From the NCBI GenBank assembly GCA_038212305.1, contig JBBQUP010000026.1, positions 1-35,182 of the forward strand: DNA of 35,182 nt, in the 5' to 3' direction. This DNA is from JBBQUP01 sp038212305 (GTDB lineage Bacteria > Bacteroidota > Bacteroidia > Bacteroidales > Marinilabiliaceae). Positions within the stretch are counted from its first letter, which is position 1. The number at the start of each line of letters is the position of its first letter. Under the pieces are notes generated by a model, which did no database searches, was not told the DNA's origin, and worked only from the letters and a program-made list of their open reading frames with translations. The translations under genes and the position numbers were made by a program. This document shows positions 15,448 through 24,010 of the stretch, piece by piece.

Positions 15448-18400
15448 ATGGCATTCTTAAGCAATGTAGTATCTGCTTTTTTAGGAAATAAGTACGATCG
15501 TGACATGAAGGAGGTAAAGCCCATCCTTGAAAAAATTAAAATTGAATATCCCAAAATACAAGTCCTTAGCAATGATGAGTTAAGAGCAAAAACTGCCGAA
15601 ATTAAAGCTCGGATTCAGGCTAACATCGCATCTGAAAACACAGAAATCGAAGAACTTAAAGTCGCAGTTGAAAAGGACAATGTAACTGTAGCCGAAAGAG
15701 AAAAAATGTATGCTGACATTGATCGGCTAGAAAAAGAGGTGACTGATAAATTAGATGCCTCATTAAACGATGCATTACCTGAAGTATTTGGTGTTATTAA
15801 AGAAACTGCAAAACGTTTTTTTGAAAGCGAGCTAGTTGAAGTGACTGCCAATGATTTCGACAGAGATTTAGCTGCTGAACGAGATTTTGTGACCATTAAA
15901 GAGAATAAAGCTCTTTATAAAAACAGTTGGACTGCTGGAGGAAATGAGGTTCAGTGGAACATGGTTCATTACGATGTTCAGTTAATTGGGGGTATAGTGC
16001 TTCATCAAGGTAAGATTGCCGAAATGGGTACTGGTGAAGGAAAAACGTTAGTGGCTACACTTCCTGTATTTTTAAATGCATTAACTGGTAGAGGCGTTCA
16101 CTTGGTTACAGTGAATGATTATTTGGCAAAACGTGACTCGGAATGGATGGGGACTATCTTTCAGTTTCATGGCATGTCGGTCGATTGTATCGATAAGCAT
16201 AAACCTAACTCGCCTGAGCGTCGCAAAGCCTATCAGGCCGACATTACCTACGGAACAAATAACGAGTTTGGTTTCGATTATTTGCGCGATAATATGGCTA
16301 CATCGCCTGAGGATTTGGTGCAACGTAAGCACAATTATGCCATTGTCGATGAAGTTGACTCGGTGTTAATTGATGATGCTCGAACTCCACTGATTATTTC
16401 TGGTCCAGTGCCTAAAGGCGATGATCAGTTATTTGTTGAGCTTCGACCTAAAGTTGAGAAATTGGTTGAGCTTCAAAAATCATTGGTTAATCGTGTTTTT
16501 TCCGATGCTAAACAAAAGCTTAAATCCGAAAATTCGAAAGAACAAGAGGAGGGAGCATTATTGCTACTACGTACCTATAAAGGGTTACCTAAAAATAAAG
16601 CACTCATTAAATATTTAAGTGAGCAGGGAATTAAAGCCCGCATGTTGAAAACTGAGAATTTTTACATGGCCGATAACAATAAAAACATGCACATTGTTAC
16701 CGATCCTCTTTATTTTGTAATTACAGAACAACAAAACTCGATAGAACTGACCGATTTAGGAATTCAAACCATTACCGATACGTCTGAAGATCCTCATTTC
16801 TTTGTGCTTCCTGATATTGGAACTGAAATTGCTAATCTCGAAAAATCGGGTCTAAGCGATGAAGATCAGTTGGTTAAGAAGGACGAGATGATTCAGAGCT
16901 ATTCTATTAAAACCGAACGTGTTCATACAATAAATCAGTTGCTAAAAGCTTATACGCTATTTGAAAATGATGTTGAGTACGTGGTAATGGACAACAAAGT
17001 GAAAATTGTTGATGAGCAAACAGGTCGTATTATGGATGGCCGTCGATATTCCGATGGTTTGCATCAAGCAATTGAAGCAAAGGAGCGCGTAAAGGTTGAG
17101 GCTGCAACACAGACCTACGCAACCATTACATTACAGAATTATTTTAGGATGTACCACAAACTGGCAGGGATGACCGGTACTGCCGAGACTGAAGCAGGTG
17201 AGTTGTGGGATATCTATAAACTCGATGTGGTGGTTATTCCAACCAACCGACCTATTGTTCGTGATGATCGCGATGACATGGTTTACAAAACCAAACGCGA
17301 AAAATACAACGCAGTCATTGATGATATTGGAAAGCTAGTTAATGCCGGACGTCCGGTTTTAGTTGGTACAACCTCCGTTGAAGTATCTGAGTTATTAAGC
17401 CGAATGTTAAAATTGCGAGGCATCAATCACAATGTATTGAATGCCAAGCTCCATCAGCGTGAGGCCGAAATTGTAGCATCAGCTGGCCAACGAAGTATGG
17501 TTACCATTGCCACCAATATGGCTGGTAGGGGAACCGATATAAAACTAACTTCTGATGTTAAAGATGCTGGAGGTTTAGCTATTATTGGTACCGAAAGGCA
17601 CGAATCTCGTCGTGTCGACCGTCAGTTAAGAGGTCGTGCTGGTCGTCAAGGTGATCCAGGATCATCACAATTTTTTGTTTCGTTAGAAGATGATTTGATG
17701 CGATTATTTGGATCGGATCGAATTGTAAAATATATGGATCGATTGGGGTTGAAAGATGGTGAGATGATTCAACATTCAATGATTACCAAGTCGATAGAAC
17801 GGGCACAGAAAAAAGTGGAAGAGAACAACTTCGGTATTCGTAAACGCTTACTAGAGTACGATGATGTAATGAACTCTCAACGTGAGGTTATTTATACAAA
17901 ACGCCGACATGCATTATTTGGTGAACGCATTTCCGTAGATATTAATCACATGATGGTTGATACTACTGAATCATTAATTGGCGAGAACCAAAAAAATGGT
18001 GATTACGAAGGATTTAAAATTGATTTATTGCGTGTGTTTGGAACCGATTCGCCTTTTAATGAAGATGAATTCTTAAAAGGACGATTTGATGATGTAACAA
18101 AAAAATTAAACGAAAAAGTTGTCAGTAGTTACCATCGCAAAGTTGAGTCAATCGCTCAGCATTCATGGCCTGTAATTAAGGAGGTTTATGAAACTAAATC
18201 GCAGCAATATGAGAATATTGTAGTTCCAATTTCGGATGGATTACGAGTATTTCAAATTGTTACCAACTTAAAGAAAGCCTACGAAAGCAAAGGAATGGAG
18301 TTGATGAAAGCTTTCGAAAAGGTAACCATTTTAATAACCATTGATGATGCATGGAAAGAGCATTTACGTGAATTAGATGATCTTCGTCAAGCAGTTCAAA

Positions 18401-18771
18401 ATGCCTCATACGAGCAAAAAGATCCTTTATTGATTTATAAGTTTGAATCCTTTAACTTGTTTAAATTAATGATCGATCGCAATAATCGAGCAGTTGTTTC
18501 AACATTGGCAAAAAGTCATATTCCAATTCGCGAAGCCAGCGAGGTTAAAGAAGCTCAATCACGCAGACGCAATGATTTAAGCCAGTTGAATACTCGAAAG
18601 GATGAATTTGGAAGTAGCTTACCATCAGGCAATAGACAAGGAGGAGCTAATATGCCACCGCCACCGCCGCAAATGCAACCAGTTCGTGTTGAGAAAAAAG
18701 TGGGACGTAACGAGCCTTGTCCATGTGGAAGCGGGAAAAAATTCAAGCAGTGTCATGGCAAGGATTTATAG
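15448..18771 (+). CDS. secA: Preprotein translocase ATPase SecA
   Basis: The 1,107-residue motor ATPase drives protein export through SecYEG. Visible are the Walker A motif MGTGEGKT (193-200), the DEVD Walker B (301-304), the VNDYLAKRDSEWM segment, TNMAGRGTDI and the helicase motif RQLRGRAGRQGDPG in the second nucleotide-binding domain, the helical scaffold and wing, and the C-terminal zinc-binding SEC-C motif with C1091, C1093, C1102 and H1103. Before the zinc motif is a proline-rich linker (MPPPPPQMQP). It is longer than the roughly 900 residues of E. coli SecA because of an insertion in the region between residues about 340 and 420, which is usual for Bacteroidota. lgt follows 62 bases downstream, so two genes of envelope biogenesis are grouped. 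Confidence 0.98.
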   Translation: MAFLSNVVSAFLGNKYDRDMKEVKPILEKIKIEYPKIQVLSNDELRAKTAEIKARIQANIASENTEIEELKVAVEKDNVTVAEREKMYADIDRLEKEVTDKLDASLNDALPEVFGVIKETAKRFFESELVEVTANDFDRDLAAERDFVTIKENKALYKNSWTAGGNEVQWNMVHYDVQLIGGIVLHQGKIAEMGTGEGKTLVATLPVFLNALTGRGVHLVTVNDYLAKRDSEWMGTIFQFHGMSVDCIDKHKPNSPERRKAYQADITYGTNNEFGFDYLRDNMATSPEDLVQRKHNYAIVDEVDSVLIDDARTPLIISGPVPKGDDQLFVELRPKVEKLVELQKSLVNRVFSDAKQKLKSENSKEQEEGALLLLRTYKGLPKNKALIKYLSEQGIKARMLKTENFYMADNNKNMHIVTDPLYFVITEQQNSIELTDLGIQTITDTSEDPHFFVLPDIGTEIANLEKSGLSDEDQLVKKDEMIQSYSIKTERVHTINQLLKAYTLFENDVEYVVMDNKVKIVDEQTGRIMDGRRYSDGLHQAIEAKERVKVEAATQTYATITLQNYFRMYHKLAGMTGTAETEAGELWDIYKLDVVVIPTNRPIVRDDRDDMVYKTKREKYNAVIDDIGKLVNAGRPVLVGTTSVEVSELLSRMLKLRGINHNVLNAKLHQREAEIVASAGQRSMVTIATNMAGRGTDIKLTSDVKDAGGLAIIGTERHESRRVDRQLRGRAGRQGDPGSSQFFVSLEDDLMRLFGSDRIVKYMDRLGLKDGEMIQHSMITKSIERAQKKVEENNFGIRKRLLEYDDVMNSQREVIYTKRRHALFGERISVDINHMMVDTTESLIGENQKNGDYEGFKIDLLRVFGTDSPFNEDEFLKGRFDDVTKKLNEKVVSSYHRKVESIAQHSWPVIKEVYETKSQQYENIVVPISDGLRVFQIVTNLKKAYESKGMELMKAFEKVTILITIDDAWKEHLRELDDLRQAVQNASYEQKDPLLIYKFESFNLFKLMIDRNNRAVVSTLAKSHIPIREASEVKEAQSRRRNDLSQLNTRKDEFGSSLPSGNRQGGANMPPPPPQMQPVRVEKKVGRNEPCPCGSGKKFKQCHGKDL

Positions 18772-18793
18772 TGTAATATGATAAATAAACTAG

Positions 18794-18817
18794 GTGCGGC
18801 TAAGTATTTAGTCGCAC
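18794..18817 (+). other. Stable hairpin between secA and lgt without a U-tract
   Basis: The arms GTGCGGCTAA (18794-18803) and TTAGTCGCAC (18808-18817) pair at 9 of 10 positions plus a G-U, around a GTAT loop. No T-run follows on either strand, so it is not a normal intrinsic terminator. It could act in mRNA processing or as a translational spacer ahead of lgt, 16 bases downstream. Confidence 0.5.
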
Positions 18818-18833
18818 TGAAAAAATAGGAATT

Positions 18834-19646
18834 ATGATTTTTAATGCAATAACATGGAATGTAGATCCCGAAATATTTAGTCTAGGGCCTTTTAGTATCC
18901 GGTATTACGGATTGCTTTTTGCAGCTGGGTTTTTGGGAGGTTATTACATTCTGGAAAAGATGTTTAAATCGGAGAAAATACCCATTGAATGGTTAGATAA
19001 ACTATTTGTTTATGTTATGGTAGCCACTGTGGTGGGTGCCCGATTAGGCCATGTATTCTTCTATGGATGGGAGTATTACTCTCAGCATCCGGGTGAAATT
19101 TTACAGGTATGGCATGGAGGGTTGGCAAGCCATGGAGGAGCCATTGGTATTATACTTGCCATATGGTTGTTTTCGCGAAATGTGAGCAAGAAAAACCCAC
19201 TTTGGGTTTTAGATCGCTTGGCGATACCCATTGCATTGGCATCCTTTTTTATTCGAACCGGAAATTTAATGAATAGCGAAATAATTGGTTCACCCTCTAA
19301 CTTGCCTTGGGCTTTTATTTTCGAGAGAGCTAGTGTTGAAGATCCTTTGATTCCGAGACATCCTGCACAAATGTATGAAGCATTGTGTTATCTGTTTTTG
19401 TTTGTATCATTACTTTGGATGTATTGGAAAACAAAAGCAAAAGAATTTCAGGGAAGAATATTTGGAGTGCTGCTCATAGGCGTTTTTACAGCTCGATTTA
19501 TTATTGAATTTGTAAAAGAGGATCAGGAAGCTTTTGAGAAAGGAATGCTATTAAATATGGGGCAGTTATTAAGTATCCCCTTTGTGTTAGCAGGCATATA
19601 CATTATAATTAAATCATTTTCAAATAAGAAGGCTGCGTTGAAATGA
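18834..19646 (+). CDS. lgt: Prolipoprotein diacylglyceryl transferase Lgt
   Basis: The 270-residue inner-membrane enzyme transfers diacylglycerol from phosphatidylglycerol to the lipobox Cys of prolipoproteins, the first step of lipoprotein maturation. The family signatures are all present: SIRYYGLLFA (21-30), WHGGLASHGG (93-102), the Lgt signature around R141 (RTGNLMNSEIIG) and HPAQMYEAL (176-184). About seven hydrophobic segments are visible. Its length matches the family. It lies 62 bases after secA with a hairpin between them; SecA exports the proteins that Lgt modifies. A 162 bp repeat element begins 12 bases after its stop. Confidence 0.97.
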   Translation: MIFNAITWNVDPEIFSLGPFSIRYYGLLFAAGFLGGYYILEKMFKSEKIPIEWLDKLFVYVMVATVVGARLGHVFFYGWEYYSQHPGEILQVWHGGLASHGGAIGIILAIWLFSRNVSKKNPLWVLDRLAIPIALASFFIRTGNLMNSEIIGSPSNLPWAFIFERASVEDPLIPRHPAQMYEALCYLFLFVSLLWMYWKTKAKEFQGRIFGVLLIGVFTARFIIEFVKEDQEAFEKGMLLNMGQLLSIPFVLAGIYIIIKSFSNKKAALK

Positions 19647-19657
19647 TTTTAATACTT

Positions 19658-19819
19658 AATTAGTCTTTGCAAGAAAACTCCAAATACTGCGTTATTCTCA
19701 TTTTGAAAACAGTCATTCACAAAAGTGAACTCCTTGATTTTCAAAATTTCAAAAGCCTTGTCTTTGAAGCTTTCTTATCAAAGACTGTGAAAAATGCAGT
19801 TTTCGTGCAGACACTAATT
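19658..19819. mobile_element. 162 bp structured repeat with 25 bp terminal inverted repeats (MITE-like)
   Basis: The two 25 bp ends (19658-19682 and 19795-19819) are inverted copies matching at 21 of 25 positions; the outer part reads AATTAGT and the inner part GAAAACT. Between them are two hairpins. In the first, ATTTTGAAAA at 19700-19709 pairs perfectly with 19738-19747 and encloses a TTCAC-AAAA-GTGAA stem at 19716-19729. In the second, GTCTTTGA at 19760-19767 pairs perfectly with 19778-19785. There is no ORF. The right terminus (read inward, AATTAGTGTCTG) shares its outer bases with the palindromic family at 24011. It fills the gap between lgt and plsC. Confidence 0.75.
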
Positions 19820-19894
19820 ACCGGTATACTTGATTATTGGTGATTAAAATAGAATTTTATCAGCATTGTTTTTAATACTTAGATCAATTGAATT

Positions 19895-20635
19895 ATGCGT
19901 ATCGTTTTTAGTTATATTTTCACTACTTTATATTTTGTCATATTTGCTTCATGGCTTGGGTTGTTCCACTACATTCAGGTTTTATCTTTAAAATTTGGAG
20001 GATATAAAGCACATAAAAAAAGTGTTGACATATTAAATGGATTTTTGGCTAAAAGCATGATGGTTATGGGAGTGAGGAGTACCTATAAAGGCTTTGATCA
20101 ATTGCCAATGGATAGACCATTGATTATAGTATCCAACCATCAAAGCTCTATGGACATCCCTCCGATTGGATGGAGATTTCGTAAACATCATGTTAAATTC
20201 ATTGCTAAAATCGAGCTTGGGAAAGGGCTACCAAGTATTTCATTTAATTTGCGCATGGGTGGCTCTGCTTTAATCGATCGCAGTAATGGTTCGCAATCGA
20301 TTAAGGAGATCATCAAGCTGGGTCGTTATATTGAGGCAAATAAATATTCGGTTTGCATCTTTCCTGAAGGTACGCGCAGCAAAGATGGGAAACTTAAAGA
20401 ATTTCAGGCTGGAGGCTTAAAAACATTAATGAAAGCATCACCATCAGCTCTATTAGTTCCTTTTGTAACAAAAGGTCATTCATTGCTTCAAGAAAAAGGC
20501 ATTTTCCCCATGCGTTTTGGAACTCGAACCAGTTATACTGTTTTAGCTCCTATTGAACAAAACAAAAGGCCTGCTGAGGAATTAATTGAAGAGTGTCATA
20601 AAGCGATCTTTAATGAGCTAGAGAAACCAGTTTAA
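19895..20635 (+). CDS. plsC: 1-acyl-sn-glycerol-3-phosphate acyltransferase (PlsC family)
   Basis: A 246-residue membrane-bound acyltransferase with an N-terminal hydrophobic anchor (about 5-30). Block I is NHQSSMD (N81-D87, the NHx4D catalytic motif). Block II/III features lie around FIAKIELGKG and GGSALIDRS, and FPEGTR is at 156-161. PlsC adds the second acyl chain to lysophosphatidate to make phosphatidate, the precursor of membrane phospholipids. Family members may also use other lyso-lipids, such as ornithine lipid precursors, which sequence alone cannot exclude. A strong terminator follows 25 bases after the stop. The upstream gap is largely the 162 bp repeat element. Confidence 0.93.
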   Translation: MRIVFSYIFTTLYFVIFASWLGLFHYIQVLSLKFGGYKAHKKSVDILNGFLAKSMMVMGVRSTYKGFDQLPMDRPLIIVSNHQSSMDIPPIGWRFRKHHVKFIAKIELGKGLPSISFNLRMGGSALIDRSNGSQSIKEIIKLGRYIEANKYSVCIFPEGTRSKDGKLKEFQAGGLKTLMKASPSALLVPFVTKGHSLLQEKGIFPMRFGTRTSYTVLAPIEQNKRPAEELIEECHKAIFNELEKPV

Positions 20636-20660
20636 AATAGATTTTATATTATCTTTTATA

Positions 20661-20697
20661 AGAACCCTCTGTTAAAACAACAGGGGGTTCTTTTTTT
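20661..20697 (+). terminator. Strong intrinsic terminator after plsC
   Basis: A 13 bp stem (20661-20673 with 20679-20691) with one G-U pair, loop AAAAC, and a run of seven T at 20691-20697. It separates plsC from the promoter of the cvfB-like gene. Confidence 0.9.
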
Positions 20698-20736
20698 GAA
20701 TTTATTGTAATAAGATGGATAGAGATAAAAATTGCG

Positions 20737-20744
20737 TATTTTTG
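20737..20744 (+). promoter_or_regulatory. Candidate -7 box (TATTTTTG) of the cvfB-like gene
   Basis: An exact match to the Bacteroidota -7 consensus TAnnTTTG, followed 18 bases later by the ATG at 20763. No convincing TTTG -33 element is found at the expected distance. Its position inside the longer reading frame from 20715 argues for the later start. Confidence 0.55.
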
Positions 20745-20762
20745 CATAAAATAATTGAAAAC

Positions 20763-21593
20763 ATGGTTCAGATAGGGCGATTTAACATATTAAGTGTTGT
20801 TAAAACATTAGATTTTGGTATTTATTTAGACGGTGGGAAATTGGGTGAGATATTAATGCCCACTCGTTATGTTCCAGAAGATACCGAAATAGGTGATGAG
20901 TTAAATGCCTTTATCTATCTCGATTCGGAAGATCGATTAATTGCCACAACCGAGTTTCCTAAAGCACAGGTTGGAGAATTTGCATTGCTTAAAGTTGTAT
21001 CTGTTAACAATTACGGAGCATTTTTGGATTGGGGATTAATGAAAGATTTATTAGTGCCCTATCGCGAACAGGCAATGACAATGGAATTAGGTAAAGAATA
21101 TTTGGTTTATGTTTTTTTGGATGATGAGACCAATCGCATTGCTGCAACAGCTAAACTGGATAAATATCTCGATAATATAATGCCTGAATATGAAGAAGGC
21201 GAAGAGGTGGATTTAATTATTGCCAATCAAACAGATATTGGTTACAATGCCATTGTAAATAGTAAACATTGGGGCTTGCTGTATGCCAACGAAGTATTTA
21301 GTGAATTGCGTAAAGGTCAGGTGATTACAGGGTATGTAAAAAAGCTACGTGACGACGACAAAATTGATTTGACCTTATATAAGCCCGGTTACGAAAAGGT
21401 TGAAGGCATTGCAGGTGATATTCTTAATCGGCTTAAAGAGAGTGCAGGATTTTTACCAATATCAGATAAAACCGATGCCGAAATAATTTATTTAAAGTTA
21501 GGTATTAGTAAAAAGAATTTCAAAAAAGCAATTGGTTCGTTATTTAAACAAAAGCTGATAACTATTGAAGATAGTGGAATTCGATTGGTGTGA
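20763..21593 (+). CDS. cvfB: CvfB-like S1 RNA-binding protein
   Basis: A 276-residue protein starting MVQIGRFNILSVVK. It has three S1-like OB-fold repeats (about 3-60, 65-130 and 140-205; note VVKTLDFGIYLDGG and VVSVNNYGAFLDWG) and a C-terminal winged-helix domain (about 215-276). This is the arrangement of CvfB/YitL, which bind RNA and affect virulence factor and metabolic gene expression in firmicutes; in Bacteroidota its targets are unknown. The upstream in-frame ATG at 20715 would add 16 residues but would put the TAnnTTTG promoter box inside the gene, so 20763 is preferred. It is flanked by strong terminators on both sides, so it is a single-gene unit. It is cytoplasmic. Confidence 0.9.
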   Translation: MVQIGRFNILSVVKTLDFGIYLDGGKLGEILMPTRYVPEDTEIGDELNAFIYLDSEDRLIATTEFPKAQVGEFALLKVVSVNNYGAFLDWGLMKDLLVPYREQAMTMELGKEYLVYVFLDDETNRIAATAKLDKYLDNIMPEYEEGEEVDLIIANQTDIGYNAIVNSKHWGLLYANEVFSELRKGQVITGYVKKLRDDDKIDLTLYKPGYEKVEGIAGDILNRLKESAGFLPISDKTDAEIIYLKLGISKKNFKKAIGSLFKQKLITIEDSGIRLV

Positions 21594-21620
21594 AAAACTT
21601 AGTTTAAAAGAAAATATCAG

Positions 21621-21654
21621 ATGGTTAATAATCGATTTTATTAACCATTTTTTT
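21621..21654 (+). terminator. Strong intrinsic terminator after the cvfB-like gene
   Basis: A perfect 11 bp stem (ATGGTTAATAA at 21621-21631 with 21638-21648), loop TCGATT, then a run of seven T ending at 21654. Confidence 0.9.
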
Positions 21655-21662
21655 GTCCGTTA

Positions 21663-21956
21663 GGTCACACTAAAAGCGATATTCGTATTTTATATGGTGT
21701 AGGCGAGGGGATTGGTTCTGGCTTATTCAAAGCCAATCACATGAACAACGAATTATCCTTTTCTGCCGTAAAACATAATATAATGGGCAGCATAGGCGTA
21801 TGATCAGCATTGGTATTGCCTTTAGTTATGATGAAAATTATAAAAGAGAGTGAAATGCCAAATTTCAAACGTTTCTCTTCAATTATTTTTGTGATTGGAA
21901 TCATTTCAGTGTCATTGTTTTTATTTCGATATTCAACTAATCCAGATAGTTTTTAA
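21663..21956 (+). pseudogene. Decayed C-terminal remnant of a multispanning transporter (MFS-like)
   Basis: From 21663 the frame reads GHTKSDIRILYGVGEGIGSG, then about 25 more residues, an in-frame TGA at 21801-21803, and continues with two hydrophobic segments (SALVLPLVMM and SSIIFVIGIISVSLFLF) to a TAA at 21954-21956. The GIGSGLF followed by a short loop and helix recalls the C-terminal half of 14-helix MFS exporters (EmrB/DHA2 type), but this is a weak resemblance. No start or N-terminal half exists, because the cvfB terminator lies immediately upstream. It is followed by a broken amidohydrolase gene. Confidence 0.55.
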
Positions 21957-22070
21957 GCACATATAAGGGATTGTGGCAAAGATTATTTATGCTTAATACT
22001 TATATTTACTATTGTGTAATAGCATTTGTCATGCTTAAAAGAAGTTGGTGAATTAATTAATAGTTTTTCA

Positions 22071-23133
22071 ATGTTAAATTCGCATATTCATTTGTTTCGA
22101 GATGTTGATGTTCCTCGAGATTTTCTTCGATTTAAACTTTGTCAAGTAATGGATAATCCTATCGGGTATTTTATTGTTAAGACCTTGCTTCATAATATTA
22201 TACCATTCACGAATAAGGATAAACTCGATTGATACGCCTGTTTTGTAGATTTAAGTAAACAGGGCAATATCGATCAAATATTTGCGAATTGTGCAATGCA
22301 TTATCCCAAAAAGCACTCAATTTGTGGTGCTTTCAATGGATATGGCATTCATGAAAGCAGGTAATGTAACTCGAAATTATGAAGAGCAATTAATTGAGTT
22401 GGGAGAATTTTCAAAAAATGAATCTAGAGTAATTCCGTTTGTGCATGTTGATCCTCGTAGAAAAAAAATCATGGAATTGGTGCAAAAAATGGTTGATTAA
22501 TACGGATATAAAGGGATAAAACTTTATCCTCCAATGGGATATTTCCCTTATGATGAACGTTTAAAGCCAATTTATAACTATTGTTCCGAAAATAATCTTT
22601 CTGTCATATCACATTGTAGCCCATCGAACTCGGTTAATTACAGAGGCTCAAAAAGTGATTTGAAAAATTTACTTAGCCATTCAATTGAACCAATTAATTG
22701 GAACCTTAGCATTAAAGAACTTAGTTCAACATTAACGCATCCTAAGAACTATAAATATGTGCTCGAAGAGTTTTCTGATTTAAAAATTTGTTTGGCTCAT
22801 TTTGGATCGGATTATTATTGGAATCGTTATTTAACCTATCCGGGTGAAGAAGATAATTGGTTTGTTATCATAAAACAAATGATTGAAGATTATCCAAATT
22901 TATACACCGATATATCGTTTACACTCAATAACCGCGATTTTTTTCCTTTACTTAACGTTATTTTAGAAAATCAATCGATTCGTGAGAAAGTGCTTTTTGG
23001 ATCGGATTATTATATGGTTAGTAGCAATACCGATGAACGGCGATTTGGAATTGAATTACGATCGTTTATTGGGGAGGAGAAGTTCGATTACATTGCCAAT
23101 ATAAATGCAAAACGATTTTTAGGATTTTTGTAA
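22071..23133 (+). pseudogene. Disrupted metal-dependent amidohydrolase (TIM-barrel, amidohydrolase_2-like)
   Basis: Reading the frames together gives a near-complete amidohydrolase of about 350 residues. It begins MLNSHIHLFRDVDVP (HxH metal motif), runs through FVVLSMDMAFM, VIPFVHVDPRR, GYKGIKLYPPMGYFP and SVISHCSPSN, and ends with CLAHFGSDYYW and LFGSDYYM, the His and Asp ligands expected late in the barrel. Three lesions interrupt it: TGA at 22230-22232, one extra A in the A5 run at 22308-22312 (removing one A restores the frame), and TAA at 22498-22500. The three open pieces are 22071-22232, roughly 22282-22500 and 22534-23133. It is probably an inactivated hydrolase and, with the transporter remnant upstream, marks a decaying catabolic locus. 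Confidence 0.85.
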
Positions 23134-23177
23134 TATTCGGCGTAATAGACATATTTAATGCTTGAGAAAAATATTGT

Positions 23178-23981
23178 TTACTCAATTATTTGTTCATATA
23201 TATCTTTAACAACCAACCCCGCCAAAGTAAAACCAAATATGGCTGTTATATGAACCAGCGAGCCGTTTATAACAGCTTTTTGACTAAAGCCATGCGTGGC
23301 AATTGATGAGTTATCCGATGGTGTTTGATTATTGTCAGAAACACCATTTCCCTCTTCATCAGACATATAATCGACAAAATTAGGCAAAGCTTCATCACTA
23401 TATACGCACATAAATGGTTTTGAAGTTAACTTACCTCTACGCAATCGCTTTCGAACTGCCGATGCCAATTTGCATCCACTCACTTTCCAAAAATCACCTG
23501 TTTTAATTCGTGATGAATCTATTTTTAATGCAGAACCCATTGAGGCAACCAATGTAGTACTACTTTCGCAAGCGTTATGAATTAAAAGTGCCTTATTGCT
23601 TAAGCTATCAATGGCATCAACAACATAGTCAAAATTATTAAAGTCAAATAAATGAGCTGTATCGCGTTCATAAACCATTTGCAAAGCCTCTATTTGAGCC
23701 TTGGGATTGATTTCTAATAATCGATTTTTTAAAACTTCGGTTTTAATTTCACCAATGGTTTTTGTGGTTGCATGTAACTGTCTATTAATATTGGTGACAC
23801 ATATTTGATCCGAATCTACAATGGTAAGGTGCTGAATTCCAGTACGTATTAAGCTTTCAGCACACCAACTGCCAACTCCACCAATTCCCAAAATAATAAC
23901 TCTCTTTTGAGCCAATAGTTTCATTCGCTCTTTCCCAAGTAATAACCCAGTTCTCTGAAAATATACAGCCTCAATTCCCAT
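23178..23981 (-). CDS. tcdA: tRNA threonylcarbamoyladenosine dehydratase (TcdA/CsdL, ThiF-MoeB family)
   Basis: A 267-residue E1-like enzyme that uses ATP to cyclise t6A to ct6A at position 37 of ANN-decoding tRNAs. The nucleotide-binding loop is GIGGVGSWCAESLIRTGI (32-49), followed by VDSDQICVTNINRQ (55-68), the typical family motif. DAIDSLSNK (122-130), LVASMGSALKID, the conserved WKVSGCKLASAVRKRLRR (165-182) and VYSDE (193-197) distinguish TcdA from MoeB and ThiF. It begins RTGLLLGKERMKLL, as in other TcdA proteins. It converges on the amidohydrolase remnant. Its 5' region lies next to the nested repeat elements, and no obvious promoter is seen there. Confidence 0.93.
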   Translation of the reverse strand: MGIEAVYFQRTGLLLGKERMKLLAQKRVIILGIGGVGSWCAESLIRTGIQHLTIVDSDQICVTNINRQLHATTKTIGEIKTEVLKNRLLEINPKAQIEALQMVYERDTAHLFDFNNFDYVVDAIDSLSNKALLIHNACESSTTLVASMGSALKIDSSRIKTGDFWKVSGCKLASAVRKRLRRGKLTSKPFMCVYSDEALPNFVDYMSDEEGNGVSDNNQTPSDNSSIATHGFSQKAVINGSLVHITAIFGFTLAGLVVKDIYEQIIE

Positions 23982-24010
23982 GTCAATACAATTTACTACT
24001 GATTAATAGT

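Noticed and set aside
21663..23133. Stop-codon recoding (readthrough or an alternative code) to explain the interrupted frames
   Set aside because: Both TGA and TAA are involved and a frameshift is also present, while all intact genes in the window end normally at these codons. Decay is simpler.
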